A DNA stretch of 64,000 nt from GAS188 sp963713805 (GCA_963713805.1 CAVQNF010000025.1:62001-126000), one strand, 5' to 3'; positions 8,959 to 23,233 are shown, numbered from the stretch's first letter. Program-made: numbers and translations. The notes: a model not told the origin generated them from the letters alone.

Positions 8959-8974
8959 ATATTCTACCAAATAT
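8959..8974. promoter_or_regulatory. possible VapB operator/promoter
   Basis: ATATT-CTACCA-AATAT, an inverted repeat with a 6-bp spacer, sits 43-58 bp upstream of vapB inside a short AT-rich patch in GC-rich surroundings. On the minus strand it contains TAGAAT, a possible -10 box. Autoregulation through such palindromes is typical for VapBC; binding here is inferred. Confidence 0.35.
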
Positions 8975-9049
8975 AGCGCTTTTATCGCGGATTTGCGAGC
9001 GTGTGGGGCAGCAGGGAACGGCGTTCTCACGCGTTTCGGGCTTCTCGCC

Positions 9050-10291
9050 TCAAGACCGGTAATCCCCGTTGATCTCGACATAGGCCTTGGTGAGATCGCA
9101 GGTCCACATCCGGGCGCGGCCCTTGCCGAGACCAAGCTCGACATCGATCGTGATCTCTTCGCCTCGCATGGCGGCCGAGACCTCGCCTTCGTCATAGGCC
9201 GGATCGCGCCCCCCTTTGTGCGCAACGCGGATGCCATTGAAAGAGATCGACAATCTGTCGCGGTCGGCGGGCTCGCCGGCCTTGCCGACCGCCATCACCA
9301 CGCGCCCCCAATTGGCGTCCTCGCCGGCGATGGCGGTCTTGACCAAAGGCGATTCGGCGATGGCTCGCGCGATCTTCTTCGCCGAGCGGGGGGATACCGC
9401 ACCCGTCACATTCACTTCGACGAATTTCCGGGCGCCCTCACCGTCGCGCGCGATCTGCTTGGCGAGGTCCTCGAGGACGGCCGCGAGCGCGGATTTGAAA
9501 GGCCGCAGCAGCGGGTCCGTGGCCGTCGAGACCGGGGCGCGCCGCGCTTCTTCGCGGCCCCCGTCGCGAAGATCATCAAGGTATCGGAGGTCGAGGTGTC
9601 GCCGTCGACGGTCATCGCGTTCATCGAGGTCTCGGCCGCGCGCGCCAGCATCGCCTGCAAGGCCGGCGGCGGCGATCGGCGCGTCGGTGAAGAGGAAGGA
9701 CAGCATCGTTCCCATGTCGGGCGCGATCATGCCGGCCCCCTTGGCGATGCCGTTGAGCGTCAGCTGCGCTTCGCCGAGCCTGAAGCGCGCGGTCGCGACC
9801 TTGGGATAGGTGTCGGTGGTCATGATCGCCTTGGCGGCGTCAAGGAGGGCGTCGGGCCTTGTGCTTGCGGCCAGCGCCTCCATCACGCCCCCGAATTTCG
9901 TGGCGTCGAGCGGTTCGCCGATGACCCCCGTCGAGGCGAGGAAGACTTCGGACGCAGGGGCGCCAATCGCCTTCGCGGCGAATGCGGCCGTGAGCTTCAC
10001 CGCTTCCCTGCCGCTGCGTCCGGTGAACGCATTGGCGTTGCCGGAATTCACCACGAGCGCGCGCGCCTTTCCCCCTTTCAGCTTCGCCCGGCACCAATCG
10101 ACCGGGGCGGAAGGGCATTTCGACCGGGTGAACACGCCGGCGGCCTGCGTGCCCCTCTCCATGACGGCGAGCAGGACGTCGGTTCGCCCCTTGTAGCGGA
10201 TGCCGGCCTCCGCGGTGGCGAAGCGCACGCCTTCGACCTCGGGGAGATCCGGATAGGATTTCGGCGCAAGCGGTGAAACGGCTACGGACAT
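9050..10291 (-). CDS. argJ: bifunctional ornithine acetyltransferase/N-acetylglutamate synthase
   Basis: About 412 residues. ArgJ moves the acetyl group from N-acetylornithine to glutamate, keeping the arginine pathway cyclic. It cleaves itself before an internal Thr, here in 'KGAGMIAPDMGTMLSF'. The start 'MSVAVSPLAPKSYPDLPEVE' is the usual one. Other family segments are 'VDWCRAKLKGGKARALVVNS' and 'GNANAFTGRSG'. The C-terminus is 'TKAYVEINGDYRS'. The middle leaves the frame near 9660 and returns near 9535. The second site reads as four C where two are expected, so two small insertions explain the break. It is followed closely by the histidine phosphatase and PPIase genes upstream on the same strand. 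The other arginine gene seen here is argB at 57 kb. Confidence 0.9.
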   Translation of the reverse strand: MSVAVSPLAPKSYPDLPEVEGVRFATAEAGIRYKGRTDVLLAVMERGTQAAGVFTRSKCPSAPVDWCRAKLKGGKARALVVNSGNANAFTGRSGREAVKLTAAFAAKAIGAPASEVFLASTGVIGEPLDATKFGGVMEALAASTRPDALLDAAKAIMTTDTYPKVATARFRLGEAQLTLNGIAKGAGMIAPDMGTMLSFLFTDAPIAAAGLAGDAGARGRDLDERDDRRRRHLDLRYLDDLRDGGREEARRAPVSTATDPLLRPFKSALAAVLEDLAKQIARDGEGARKFVEVNVTGAVSPRSAKKIARAIAESPLVKTAIAGEDANWGRVVMAVGKAGEPADRDRLSISFNGIRVAHKGGRDPAYDEGEVSAAMRGEEITIDVELGLGKGRARMWTCDLTKAYVEINGDYRS

Positions 10292-10352
10292 TTGGCCCCC
10301 ACGAGGATCGCCACGGTCGGCCCGCCACGCGATCACGCGCTGGCGCAGCCTC

Positions 10353-10964
10353 TCAGCGCTCGTGCTCAACAGGTGACGCGGGAAGTGTCAAGGCTTCGAC
10401 CGTCCGGTCGGCAAGCTTGAACACCACATCTTGCGGCACCGGCAAGGAAAGCGCTTCCACCGGCGAAAGGCCGAGAAAGACGCCGCGCAACAGCCTCGAT
10501 GCAAGCCCGTGCGAGACGGCGATGACGGGTCTGCGTTGTTCCTCGAGCCAATCCTCGAGGCGGGCCGAGGCTTCCTCGTAGGTCTCGCCGTCGGGCGAAC
10601 GGAAATACCAGTCAAAGGGGCTCGCGCCATCGAGCGCGCCCGGCCATTCGGCATGGATCTCGGAGGCGTCGAGACCATCCCAGGAGCCGAGAGAGACCTC
10701 TCGCAAACGCTGATCCACGATCGGCTCGGCGCCGGCGAAGCGGTTTCGCAGCAAGGCCGCGGTCTCTCTCGCGCGCCCGAGCGGGCTCACATGCAAGGGC
10801 AAGCGGGCCTTTGCGCCAAGATGGGCCGCGAGGGTGCGTCCCGCGAGATCGGCCTCATCGCGTCCGCGCCGGGTGAGAGGGGAGTCGAGCCGGCCCTGGA
10901 AGCGTCCCTGCGCATTCCATTCGGTCTCGCCATGGCGAACGAGATAGATCGCGGCTCCCTGCAA
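10353..10964 (-). CDS. histidine phosphatase family protein
   Basis: 'AIYLVRHGETEWNAQGRFQG' holds the catalytic RHG motif. 'SPLGRARETAALL' supplies a phosphate-binding Arg, and 'PVIAVSHGLASRLL' carries the second catalytic His. The protein is of the phosphoglycerate mutase/alpha-ribazole phosphatase type, with a length (about 200 residues) fitting a small phosphatase; the substrate is unknown. No ATG lies near the expected N-terminus. TTG 10964 is my choice, because upstream codons run into the end of the PPIase gene and give a highly basic, non-family sequence. The frame is intact. Confidence 0.75.
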   Translation of the reverse strand: MQGAAIYLVRHGETEWNAQGRFQGRLDSPLTRRGRDEADLAGRTLAAHLGAKARLPLHVSPLGRARETAALLRNRFAGAEPIVDQRLREVSLGSWDGLDASEIHAEWPGALDGASPFDWYFRSPDGETYEEASARLEDWLEEQRRPVIAVSHGLASRLLRGVFLGLSPVEALSLPVPQDVVFKLADRTVEALTLPASPVEHER

Positions 10965-11001
10965 GGGGCGGCTCAGGCTCGTGGAAACACGCGGCCTTCG
11001 G

Positions 11002-11960
11002 TCACTTCGGCGGGGCCGTCGGAGTTTCGGCCGGGGCCTGCGTCGCGGGGGCTTGCGCTGCGCCACCGGTCGCGTCGGGCGCCGGGGTGGCGCCGCCTGC
11101 CGCGCCGGGAGCCGCCGGCGGCTTCTCGACCTGCACGATCTTCGCCTTCTCGCGCAACGAAAGGAGCAGGGTCTGCTGCGCGCGCTGCACGAGGTAATTG
11201 CCGATCTGGTCCTGCACCTCCGTAAATTGCGGGACTGGTTTCGTGCGCTTGTCCTCGACCTTGATGACGTGCCAGCCGAATTGGCTCTTCACCGGATCGG
11301 AGATCTGCCCCGGCTCGAGCTTGAACGCCGCCTCGCTGAATTCCTTCACCATCTTGTCCTTGGTGAACCAGCCGAGATCGCCGCCGTCGGCCGCCGAGCC
11401 CGGGTCCTTGGAGAATTCCTTCGAGAGCGCGACGAAATCCTCACCCTTCTTGGCGCGCTCGGCGACCTGTTTCGCCGTCGTCTCGTCCTCGACGAGGATA
11501 TGGCGCGCATGCAGCTCGGTCTCGGGCGGAAGCTTGGTCACGGTGTCGTCATAGAGCTTCTTGCGCGCGTCGGGCGTATCGGCCTTCGTCGCCTTCCTTG
11601 AACATCAGGTCGTCGAGGAGGATCTTGTCGCGGAAATACTCGACCCTTTGCGCGAAATCCGGGGCGTCCTGAAGCTTCGCCTCCTCGGCCGCCTGCGCGC
11701 CGAGCTTCAGATCGGCCATGAAGCGGATGAGATAATCGCGCCGCGACGCCTCGGGAACCGATTGCAGCTGGCTGCCGATGTCCTGCTCGGCGATGGTGAG
11801 ATCGCTCTCCTTGATCGGCGCGCCATTGACGGTCGCGACGACCTTGTCGGGCGCAGGCGCGGTCTGCGCCGAGCGCCGGAGCCGAGGCTCCGACGAGCGC
11901 GAGCGCACCCAGGACGCTCCGCCGCGCCCAGAGGCGCGTTCTCATGCCAAAAAAGCTCAT
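11002..11960 (-). CDS. exported PpiC-type peptidyl-prolyl cis-trans isomerase
   Basis: About 318 residues after removing two extra bases (near 11870 and 11581). The N-terminus has a signal peptide, a basic stretch 'RTRLWARRSVLGALALVG' then 'ASAPALA' before Gln-Thr. Next comes a SurA_N-like segment ('VVATVNGAPIKESDLTIAEQ'). Then follows the parvulin domain ('ELHARHILVEDETTAKQVAE', 'GGDLGWFTKDKMVKEFSEAA', 'VKSQFGWHVIKVEDKR'), and an Ala/Pro-rich tail. It would assist folding of exported proteins in the periplasm. It is divergent from secA, a neighbourhood often seen in Hyphomicrobiales and consistent with a link to export. The start could be ATG 11960 or ATG 11945. Confidence 0.85.
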
Positions 11961-12343
11961 CGAGCCGAGGGAGCTCCGTGAGATTGTCATCGAACCTGCC
12001 TTTTTCGCTGTTAGCGCGCCGCCGCCGCGCTTTTCGACCGAATGGGTGCATCCGGTCAACTGAAATCCCGTGAAGCGCATCTGGAGCATGGGCTTGTCGC
12101 CGAATTATGTCTGAAACCCTGGTCTTCGTGCGCCGATTTTCTGGCTTTCTGGCTTCGTGGCAATTGTCCGGCGACGGGCGAATTTGCGCAAGGCGAAACG
12201 TTGACAAGCCGCCCCCCTAGCCCCCACCTGTGAATTGCGGCAAGACATGGTTTTGACACCTGCGCCGTGCAATCAGCACCGTTGAGAAGGCTCAAGCGGC
12301 GCCCGTTATATCTTTTTCTGCCGCTCGGACGGAAAGGCCCTGC
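11961..12343. other. divergent intergenic region between the PPIase gene and secA
   Basis: The 383 bp carry promoters for both directions. I see TTGACA hexamers at 12201 and 12253 without convincing -10 partners, and a better pair immediately before secA (separate entry). No gene or RNA is recognisable. Confidence 0.5.
12282..12311 (+). promoter_or_regulatory. candidate sigma-70 promoter of secA
   Basis: TTGAGA (12282-12287), an 18-bp spacer and TTATAT (12306-12311) lie 33 bp upstream of the secA ATG. The AT-rich -10 stands out in GC-rich sequence. GGAAAGG just before the ATG serves as ribosome binding site. Confidence 0.4.
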
Positions 12344-15203
12344 ATGTTTGGCGCATTGGCGAAGAAGCTCTTCGGCTCTTCCAATGATCGACGGCTCAAG
12401 ACCTATGATCCCTCGGTCGAGAGCATCAATGCGCTCGAGAAGGATCTCGAAGGCCTTTCCGACGAGGCGCTTCGCGCACGCACCCAGGCGTTCCGCGACG
12501 AGCTCGCGGCCGGCAAGACGCTCGACGACATGCTGGTGGAAGCTTTCGCCACGGTGCGCGAGGCGGCGAAGCGCACGCTCGGCCAACGCCATTTCGACGT
12601 GCAGCTGATCGGCGGCATGGTGCTGCACGAAGGCGGCATCGCCGAGATGCGCACCGGCGAAGGCAAGACGCTCGTCGCCACGCTTCCCGTCTACCTCAAC
12701 GCGCTCGCCGGCAAGGGCGTGCATGTCGTGACCGTCAACGACTATCTCGCCCGCCGCGACGCCGAATGGATGGGCCAGATCTACAAATTCCTCGGGCTCA
12801 GCGTCGGCGTCATCGTGCACGGGCTCGACGACGGCGAGCGTCACGCCGCCTATGCCTGCGACATCACCTACGGCACGAACAACGAATTCGGCTTCGATTA
12901 TCTGCGCGACAACATGAAATACGACATGGCGCAGATGGTGCAGCGCGGACATGACTTCGCGATCGTCGACGAGGTCGATTCGATCCTGGTCGACGAGGCG
13001 CGCACGCCGTTGATCATCTCGGGACCGACCGAGGATCGCTCCGAGCTCTACGTCGCGGTCGACGCCCTGATCCCGCGGCTCGCCGCGAGCGATGTGGATG
13101 TCGACGAGAAGCAGCGCACGGTCTCGCTCACCGAGCAGGGCAATGAGCATATCGAGAAGCTTCTGACCGAGGCCGGGCTGCTGGTCGAAGGCGGCCTCTA
13201 CGATGTCGAGAACACCTCGCTCGTGCATCACTCCAATCAGGCGCTCAGAGCCCATAAGCTGTTCCAGCGCGACAAGGACTACATCGTCCGCAACAACGAG
13301 GTGGTGATCATCGACGAGTTCACCGGCCGCATGATGCCCGGCCGGCGCTATTCCGACGGCCTGCACCAGGCGCTCGAGGCCAAGGAGCGGGTGCAGATCC
13401 AGCCCGAGAACCAGACGCTCGCCTCGATCACCTTCCAGAACTACTTCCGCCTCTACAAGAAGCTCGCCGGCATGACGGGCACGGCGGCGACCGAGGCCGA
13501 CGAATTCCAGGAGATCTACAAGCTCGAGGTGGTCGAGATCCCGACCAATGTCGCGGTCGCGCGCGAGGACCACGACGACGAGGTCTACCGCACCAGCGAG
13601 GAGCGCACCCGTGCCGTCCTGCGCGAGATCGAGGAGGCCCATGCGAAGGGCCAACCGCTGCTCGTCGGCACCACCTCGATCGAGAAATCCGAGCTTCTCG
13701 CCGAGGTGATGAAGAAGCACAAGTTCAAGATGATCGACTTCGCCGATCCGAACAGCCTCGAGCCGCTCTACGCGGCGGCGCGCGAGGGGCGTCCGTCGCG
13801 CCTGTTCGCCGTGCTGAACGCGCGCTTCCACGAGCAGGAGGCCTTCATCATCGCCCAGGCGGGCGTGCCGGGCGCGATCACCATCGCGACCAACATGGCC
13901 GGTCGCGGCACCGACATCCAGCTCGGCGGCAATGCCGACATGCGCATTCGCCATACGCTGGGCACGATGGAGCCTTCCGAGGAGCGCAAGGCGAAGGAGG
14001 CCGCGATCCGCGCCGAGATCGCCTCGCTTCAAGACCAAGGTGATCGCGCGCCGGAGGGCTCTACGTCCTCGGCACCGAGCGTCATGAGAGCCGGCGCATC
14101 GACAACCAGATGCGCGGCCGCTCCGGCCGCCAGGGCGACCCCGGGAAGTCGAAATTCTATCTGTCGCTGCAGGACGACCTGATGCGCATCTTCGGCTCGG
14201 AGCGCATGGACGGCATGCTGCAGAAGCTCGGCCTCCAGGAAGACGAGGCGATCGTCCACAATTGGATCAACAAGGCGATCGAGCGCGCCCAGGGCAAGGT
14301 CGAGGCCCGCAATTTCGACATGCGCAAGAACGTGCTGCGCTACGACAATGTCATGAACGACCAGCGCAAGGTCATCTTCGAGCAGCGCCGCGAGTTCATG
14401 GGCCAGGAAAGCGTGCGCGAGACGATCGACGACATGCGCCACGGCGTGATCGACGACGTGGCGCAAGCGCATATTCCGCCCGATTCCTATCCCGAGCAAT
14501 GGGATGTCGGAGGGCTTGAAGGAGGCCGTGGCGAAATCGCTCAATCTCGATGCTACCGATCGCCGATTGGGCGAAGGAGGAGGGCATCACCGAGGAGACG
14601 GTGCGCGAGCGCCTGCGCGAGCTCGCCGATCAGGGCTACGCCAAGCGCGTCGAGACCGAACGGCCCCGAGCTGATGGGCTATATCGAGAAGCAGGTGCTG
14701 CTACAGGCGCTCGACCATCTGTGGCGCGAGCATCTCGTGACGCTCGATCAGCTTCGCCAGGTCGTCGGCTGGCGCGGCTATGCGCAGCGCGATCCGCTCA
14801 ACGAATACAAGGCCGAGGCCTTCCAGCTGTTCAACGGCATGGTGGCGCACTTGCGCGAGGCGGTCACGGGCCAGCTCATGCGCGTCGAGGTGGTGATGCA
14901 GCCCCCGCCGCTGGAGGCGCCCCCGATGATGCAAGCCCATCATCTCGACCCGGTGACGGGCGAGGACGAGATGGCGCTCGCCTCGCTCAACGCCGGCGAT
15001 CCTTTCCGCGCGGCGGCCTCGATGCTCGGCTTCGACCCGGCGGCTCAGCCGGAGACGCTGCCCGCATCGGCGCCGCGGCCAGGGCGACGCGCAGGCTCGA
15101 TCCCGCCGATCCGTCGAGCTGGGGCAAGGTCGGCCGCAACGGGCCTTGCCCCTGCGGTTCGGGCAAGAAGTTCAAGCATTGCCACGGGCGGCTCGTCGTC
15201 TGA
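12344..15203 (+). CDS. secA: preprotein translocase ATPase SecA (frameshifted in this sequence)
   Basis: About 950 residues. SecA drives Sec-dependent export through SecYEG using ATP. In frame 1 of the gene I see 'GGMVLHEGGIAEMRTGEGKT' (Walker A) and 'DEVDSILVDEARTPLIISG' (the DEVD box). The preprotein cross-linking domain and 'AGRGTDIQLGGNADMRIRH' follow. After the first breaks the sequence resumes with 'NQMRGRSGRQGDPGKSKFY', then 'EEGITEETVRERLRELADQG', 'DHLWREHLVTLDQLRQVVGW' and the zinc-binding tail 'CPCGSGKKFKHCHG'. Frame changes occur near 14029, 14051, 14510, 14553, 14665 and two near 15070-15100. Most read as one extra base, for example CTTCAAG for CTCAAG. SecA is essential, so these are very probably sequence errors. 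It stands alone, divergent from the PPIase gene. Confidence 0.95.
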
Positions 15204-15390
15204 GCCGTGCGGCGACCGCACGGGCGCGCCCAGTCTCGCGAGCGTCGGCTCGCGAGCGATCGGGCAGGGTGACGGACCCTCATCCTGATCCGGAGGACGG
15301 CCACTTTCCGCTTGGCCTCGATCCCGGTAAAAGGGGAGCATGACGGCCGGCGAAAACGGCTCGCAGCAGCGATCTTTTGAAGGATATCCC

Positions 15391-16795
15391 GTGAAGCCGC
15401 GCACCCTTTACGACAAGATCTGGGACGACCATCTGGTCGACGCGCAAGAGGACGGCACCTGCCTTCTCTATGTCGACCGGCATCTGGTGCACGAGGTCAC
15501 CTCGCCGCAAGCCTTCGAGGGCCTGCGCCTCGCGAAGCGCAAGGTGCATGCGCCGGAAAAGACGCTCGCGGTCGTCGACCACAACGTCCCGACCACCGAT
15601 CGCTCCAAGGGCATCGACGATCCGGAGAGCCGCACGCAGGTCGAGACGCTCGCGAGGAACGCACGCGAATTCGGCGTCGAATATTTCAACGAGCGCGATG
15701 TGCGCCAGGGCATCGTGCATGTCATCGGACCCGAGCAGGGCTTCACGCTTGCCCGGCACCACCATCGTTTGCGGCGACAGCCACACCTCGACGCATGGCG
15801 CCTTCGGCGCGCTTGCGCATGGCATCGGCACGAGCGAGGTCGAGCATGTGCTCGCGACCCAGACGCTCATCCAGCGCAAGGCCAAGAACATGCTGGTGCG
15901 CGTCGACGGCATCTTGCCGGAGGGCGTGACCGCGAAGGACATCATCCTCTCGATCATCGGCGAGATCGGCACGGCCGGCGGCACCGGCCATGTCATCGAA
16001 TATGCGGGCGAGGCCATCCGCGCGCTCTCCATGGAAGGGCGGATGACGGTCTGCAACATGTCGATCGAAGGCGGTGCCCGCGCCGGCCTGATCGCGCCCG
16101 ACGAGACGACCTTCGCCTATCTCGCCGGCCGGCCGAAATCGCCGAAAGGCAAGGCCTGGGAGATGGCGCTCGACTATTGGCGGACCTTGCGATCCGACGA
16201 GGGCGCCCATTTCGACCGGATCGTCACGCTCGACGCGGCGAAGCTGCCGCCCATCGTCACCTGGGGCACCTCGCCCGAGCAGGTCACGACCGTGCTGGGC
16301 CGCGTTCCGGTGCCGGCCGAGATCGCGGAGGAAGGCAAGCGCAAGTCGGCCGAGCGGGCGCTCGAATATCAGGGCCTCAACGGCGGCGAGAAGATCACCG
16401 ACATCGCGATCAACCGCGTCTTCATCGGCTCTTGCACGAATGGCCGCATCGAGGATTTGCGGGCCGCCGCCAAGATCGCCGCCGGCAAGCGCGTGCATGA
16501 GAGCGTTGCCGCGATGGTGGTGCCGGGCTCGGGCCTCGTCAAGGAGCAGGCCGAGGCCGAAGGGCTCGACAAGGTGTTCCTCGCGGCGGGCTTCGAATGG
16601 CGCGAGCCCGGCTGCTCGATGTGCCTCGCCATGAACGCCGACAAGCTCGCGCCCGGCGAGCGCTGCGCCTCGACCTCGAACCGCAATTTCGAAGGCCGCC
16701 AAGGCTTCCGCGGACGCACCCATCTCGTATCGCCCGCCATGGCGGCGGCGGCGGCGGTCGCGGGCCGTTTCGTCGACGTCAGGGAGTGGAGATGA
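15391..16795 (+). CDS. leuC: 3-isopropylmalate dehydratase large subunit
   Basis: 467 residues after removal of one base near 15750 (CTTGCCC where CTGCCC is expected). LeuC with LeuD isomerises 2-isopropylmalate to 3-isopropylmalate in leucine synthesis and carries a [4Fe-4S] cluster. Cluster cysteines lie in 'IVCGDSHTSTHGAFGALAHG', 'FIGSCTNGRIEDLRAAAK' and 'EPGCSMCLAMNADKLAPGER'. GTG 15391 ('MKPRTLYDKIWDDHLV') is preferred over ATG 15340 because it gives the family N-terminus and has GAAGGA just upstream. leuD is not adjacent. With cimA at 44.7 kb it belongs to branched-chain amino acid synthesis; LeuCD may also serve the citramalate route. Confidence 0.92.
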
Positions 16796-17009
16796 GCCGC
16801 GTCTCCCTTGCCCGCGCCTGAGCGCAAGCCCGGCGAGGCGCAATTTCAGCGCAAGAACCGGATCGCGGCACTGACAGCTCCGCGGTAGCGTTTCGCCGAA
16901 AGGTGGCTTGCACTTTCGGGTGAGATCATGCGCCGAGAAGACAACGTCACGCCGTCCGGCCTCGAGCGAACCCGTCCTGATCCGAGAGCTGGGAGGCGCG
17001 CCCCCGCGC

Positions 17010-17998
17010 ATGCCCATGGGCGAGCCAGCCACCGTCAACCGCGCGATGCGCCCGCGCGAATGGGCGATGCTCGTCGCCTTGTCGGTGTTGTGGGGCGGCT
17101 CCTTCTTCTTCAACGCCGTTGCGGTGAAGGAGCTTCCGCCCTTCACCATCGTGTTCTTGCGGGTCGCGATCGCGGCGATCATCCTCAACGTCGTCACCCG
17201 CCTGATGGGCCAATTCCTGCCGAGCGACAGGCGCGTCTGGGTCCAGTTTTTCGGCATGGGGCTTCTCAACAACGCCGTGCCGTTCACGCTCTTCGTCTGG
17301 GGCCAGACCCATATCGCGAGCGGCCTCGCTTCGATCCTGAACGCCACGACGCCTCTGTTCACCGTGGTCGTGGCGCATGTCTTCACCTGCGACGAGAAGA
17401 TGACGGGCAATCGCCTCCTCGGCGTGCTCCTCGGCATTGCCGGGGTCACGGTGATGATCGGGCCGCAGGCGCTCGAAGGACTTGGTGCCAACACGCTCGC
17501 CGAATTCGCCTGCCTCGGCGCGGCGCTCACCTATGCGTTCGCCGGCGTCTTCGGGCGGCGATTCAAGCGTATGGGCGATCGCGCCGATGACGACCGCGAC
17601 CGGGCAGGTGACGGCCTCTTCCATCATGCTCGCGCCCGTCGCGCTCCTCGGCGAACACCCCTGGACGCTGCCGCTTCCGGAAATCGCGGTGCTCGGGGCG
17701 GTCCTCGGCTTGGCCCTCTTCTCGACCGCGCTCGCCTATGTGCTCTACTTCCGCCTGCTGGCGACGGCGGGGGCGACGAACCTGCTGCTCGTGACCTTCC
17801 TTCTGCCGGTCAGCACCCTCATCCTGGGCACGCTCGCGCTCGGCTGAGGCGGTCGTCCCGGCGCAGCTTCTCGGCATGGCGTTGATCGGCCTTGGCCTCG
17901 TCGCCATCGATGGGCGTTTGCCGCGGCTCGCTGGCGAGCGGATGGGCCTGTATTCGCCGCGCCCGGCCGTTCCACATGATCTGGGCCCAGACGCCTGA
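17010..17998 (+). CDS. EamA/DMT family transporter
   Basis: About 328 residues in ten predicted membrane helices built from two EamA repeats. Helix 1 is 'WAMLVALSVLWGGSFFFNAV'; later 'LASILNATTPLFTVVVAHVF' is the typical helix 4 region. The second repeat includes 'ALFSTALAYVLYFRLLATAG' and 'LLPVSTLILGTLALGE'. Frame changes near 17570 and 17846 (one extra base each) split it. Reading through both, the protein ends at TGA 17996-17998. These carriers export or import small metabolites such as amino acids; the substrate is unknown. The start may be ATG 17010 or 17046. Orphan gene between leuC and greA. Confidence 0.8.
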
Positions 17999-18061
17999 AG
18001 CCCGTCGATCCGGCGGATGCGATTGCAGAAAAAGGGGATCTTCCAGGATGCGACCAAGCGC

Positions 18062-18535
18062 TCAGCGAAAAGCCACCCTCACGATCTCGTAGGATTTGCC
18101 ACCGCCCGGAGTGTGCACCTCGACCGTGTCGCCGACCTTCTTGCCGATGAGGGCGCGCGCGATCGGCGAGGTGATCGATACCTTGCCCGAACGCACATCC
18201 GCCTCCGTCTCGCCCACGATCTGATAGACCTTGGTCTGCTCGGTGTCCTCATCCAGCAGCTTGACGGTCGCGCCGAATTTCACCGTCTTGCCGGTGAGCT
18301 TCGCGATGTCGATCACGTCGGCGCGTCCGATGAGCAATTCGAGCTCCAGGATGCGCCCCTCATTATGCGATTGCGCCTCCTTGGCCGAATGATATTCGGC
18401 ATTCTCGGACAGATCGCCGAGCGAGCGTGCGTCGGAGATCGCCTGAATGATGCGCGGGCGCTCCTCCTGTTGGCGCGTCTTCAGCTCGGTTTCCAAAGCG
18501 ACATAACCCGCGTGGGTCATCGGCACCTTGTCCAT
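18062..18535 (-). CDS. greA: transcription elongation factor GreA
   Basis: 157 residues, intact. It begins 'MDKVPMTHAGYVALETELKT'. The N-terminal antiparallel coiled coil includes the acidic tip segment 'ARSLGDLSENAEYHSAKEAQ', whose Asp/Glu pair supports transcript cleavage by RNA polymerase. The C-terminal FKBP-like domain has 'ITSPIARALIGKKVGDTVEV' and 'GKSYEIVRV'. GreA rescues backtracked RNA polymerase. It lies directly downstream of carB on the same strand, a common alphaproteobacterial arrangement, with 100 bp between them. Confidence 0.97.
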   Translation of the reverse strand: MDKVPMTHAGYVALETELKTRQQEERPRIIQAISDARSLGDLSENAEYHSAKEAQSHNEGRILELELLIGRADVIDIAKLTGKTVKFGATVKLLDEDTEQTKVYQIVGETEADVRSGKVSITSPIARALIGKKVGDTVEVHTPGGGKSYEIVRVAFR

Positions 18536-18635
18536 GGCAGCGTAGTCCTTTCAGCATAAACCTACCGCCCCCTTGCGGGGAACGAGCCGTTTTCGTGTCC
18601 AGAAACGCGCTGCGGGCGAAAATGACCCAAAGACC

Positions 18636-22050
<3,415 letters not shown>

Positions 22051-22276
22051 GTGGATCCAAAAGGGACGGTCGGGCGCGGACGCGTGCCGATCCATGCGGC
22101 GCGCCGCGGCGTCAGGATTTCACGCGGGGTCGAGGGCTGGCGCGGGGTCTATAGCGGGCTTGAGGCGGTGAGGGAAGGGTGGCGCGCGATCCGCTCGCGG
22201 CTCACGATCGGCGAAGGTTCGACGACCTTTCCAATTGCCATTCCGTTCGGCATTCCCTCTTATGGCCTCGGAGTTT

Positions 22277-23233
22277 ATGGGAATGGGCCTCTTTCTGTTG
22301 CGGCGAACGGCGGTCTTCGCGGCGACGCTCGTCGGCGCTTCGGTCGTCATCTTCCTGGTGCTCGACATCCTTCCGGGCAACGCGGCGCTCACCATCCTGG
22401 GCGCCGATGCCTCGCCGGACGCCGTCGCGGCCCTCTCCCACAAGCTCGGGCTCGACCAGCCGCCCCTGCAACGCTATCTCGGCTGGATCTTCGGCCTCCT
22501 CTCGGGCGATCTCGGCGTGAGCTATGCCTATGACACGCCGGTCGCGGAGCTCATCCTCGGCGGTCTCTCCATCAGCCTGCCGCTCGCCGTCATGGCGATG
22601 GCGCTCACCGCGCTCATCGCGCTGTCGCTCGGCATCTTCGCGGCCGCGCGCCACAACAGCCTCGCCGATACGGGCGTCATGGGCATCAGCCAGATCGGCA
22701 TCGCCATCCCGAATTTCTGGTTCGCGATCCTCTTGATCCTCTTGTTCGCGGTCCGGCTGCACTGGTTTGCGGCGGGCGGCTTTCCGGGCTGGGCCGACGG
22801 ACCGTTGCCGGCCTTGCGCGCCTTGATCCTGCCCGCGGTCGCGCTCGCCGTGGTGCAGGCGGCGATCCTGGCGCGCGTCACGCGCTCCTCGATCATCGAG
22901 GTGATGCGCGAGGATTTCGTGCGCACCGCGCGTGCCAAGGGGCTGACCAGGAACGCCGCCCTGTGGCGGCATGTGCTGCGCAACGCCATGATCCCGGTCG
23001 TCACGATCATGGGGTTGCAATTCGCCAATCTCATCGCCGGCACGGTGGTCATCGAGAACGTCTTCTACCTGCCGGGTCTAGGGCGTCTCATTTTCCAGGC
23101 GATCAACAACCGCGACCTGATCGTGGTGCGCGATTGCGTGATGCTGCTCGCCGCGCTCGTGGTCGCCGTCAACTTCGCGGTCGATCTCGTCTACGTCGCG
23201 ATCGATCCTCGCCTGAAGGCGCAGGCGCTGTGA
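22277..23233 (+). CDS. peptide/nickel-type ABC transporter permease (DppB family)
   Basis: 318 residues, intact, with six predicted helices starting 'RRTAVFAATLVGASVVIFLV'. The cytoplasmic coupling loop 'EVMREDFVRTARAKGLTRNA' is the EAA-type motif that contacts the ATPases, and 'VIENVFYLPGLGRLIFQAIN' is the signature near the last periplasmic gate. With the following three genes it forms an oligopeptide/dipeptide (or glutathione/nickel) importer of the inner membrane. GGAG precedes ATG 22277; upstream ATGs give longer, less typical N-termini. It is the first gene of the operon, divergent from carB. Confidence 0.88.
   Translation: MGMGLFLLRRTAVFAATLVGASVVIFLVLDILPGNAALTILGADASPDAVAALSHKLGLDQPPLQRYLGWIFGLLSGDLGVSYAYDTPVAELILGGLSISLPLAVMAMALTALIALSLGIFAAARHNSLADTGVMGISQIGIAIPNFWFAILLILLFAVRLHWFAAGGFPGWADGPLPALRALILPAVALAVVQAAILARVTRSSIIEVMREDFVRTARAKGLTRNAALWRHVLRNAMIPVVTIMGLQFANLIAGTVVIENVFYLPGLGRLIFQAINNRDLIVVRDCVMLLAALVVAVNFAVDLVYVAIDPRLKAQAL

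Noticed and set aside
12056..14038. 660-codon open frame on the minus strand
   Set aside because: It is antisense to secA, with Asp/His/Leu-rich mirror composition and no family motif.
14020..14060. Programmed ribosomal frameshifting in secA
   Set aside because: Several breaks in one gene, no slippery heptamers, and the same kind of break in dozens of unrelated genes argue for sequence errors.
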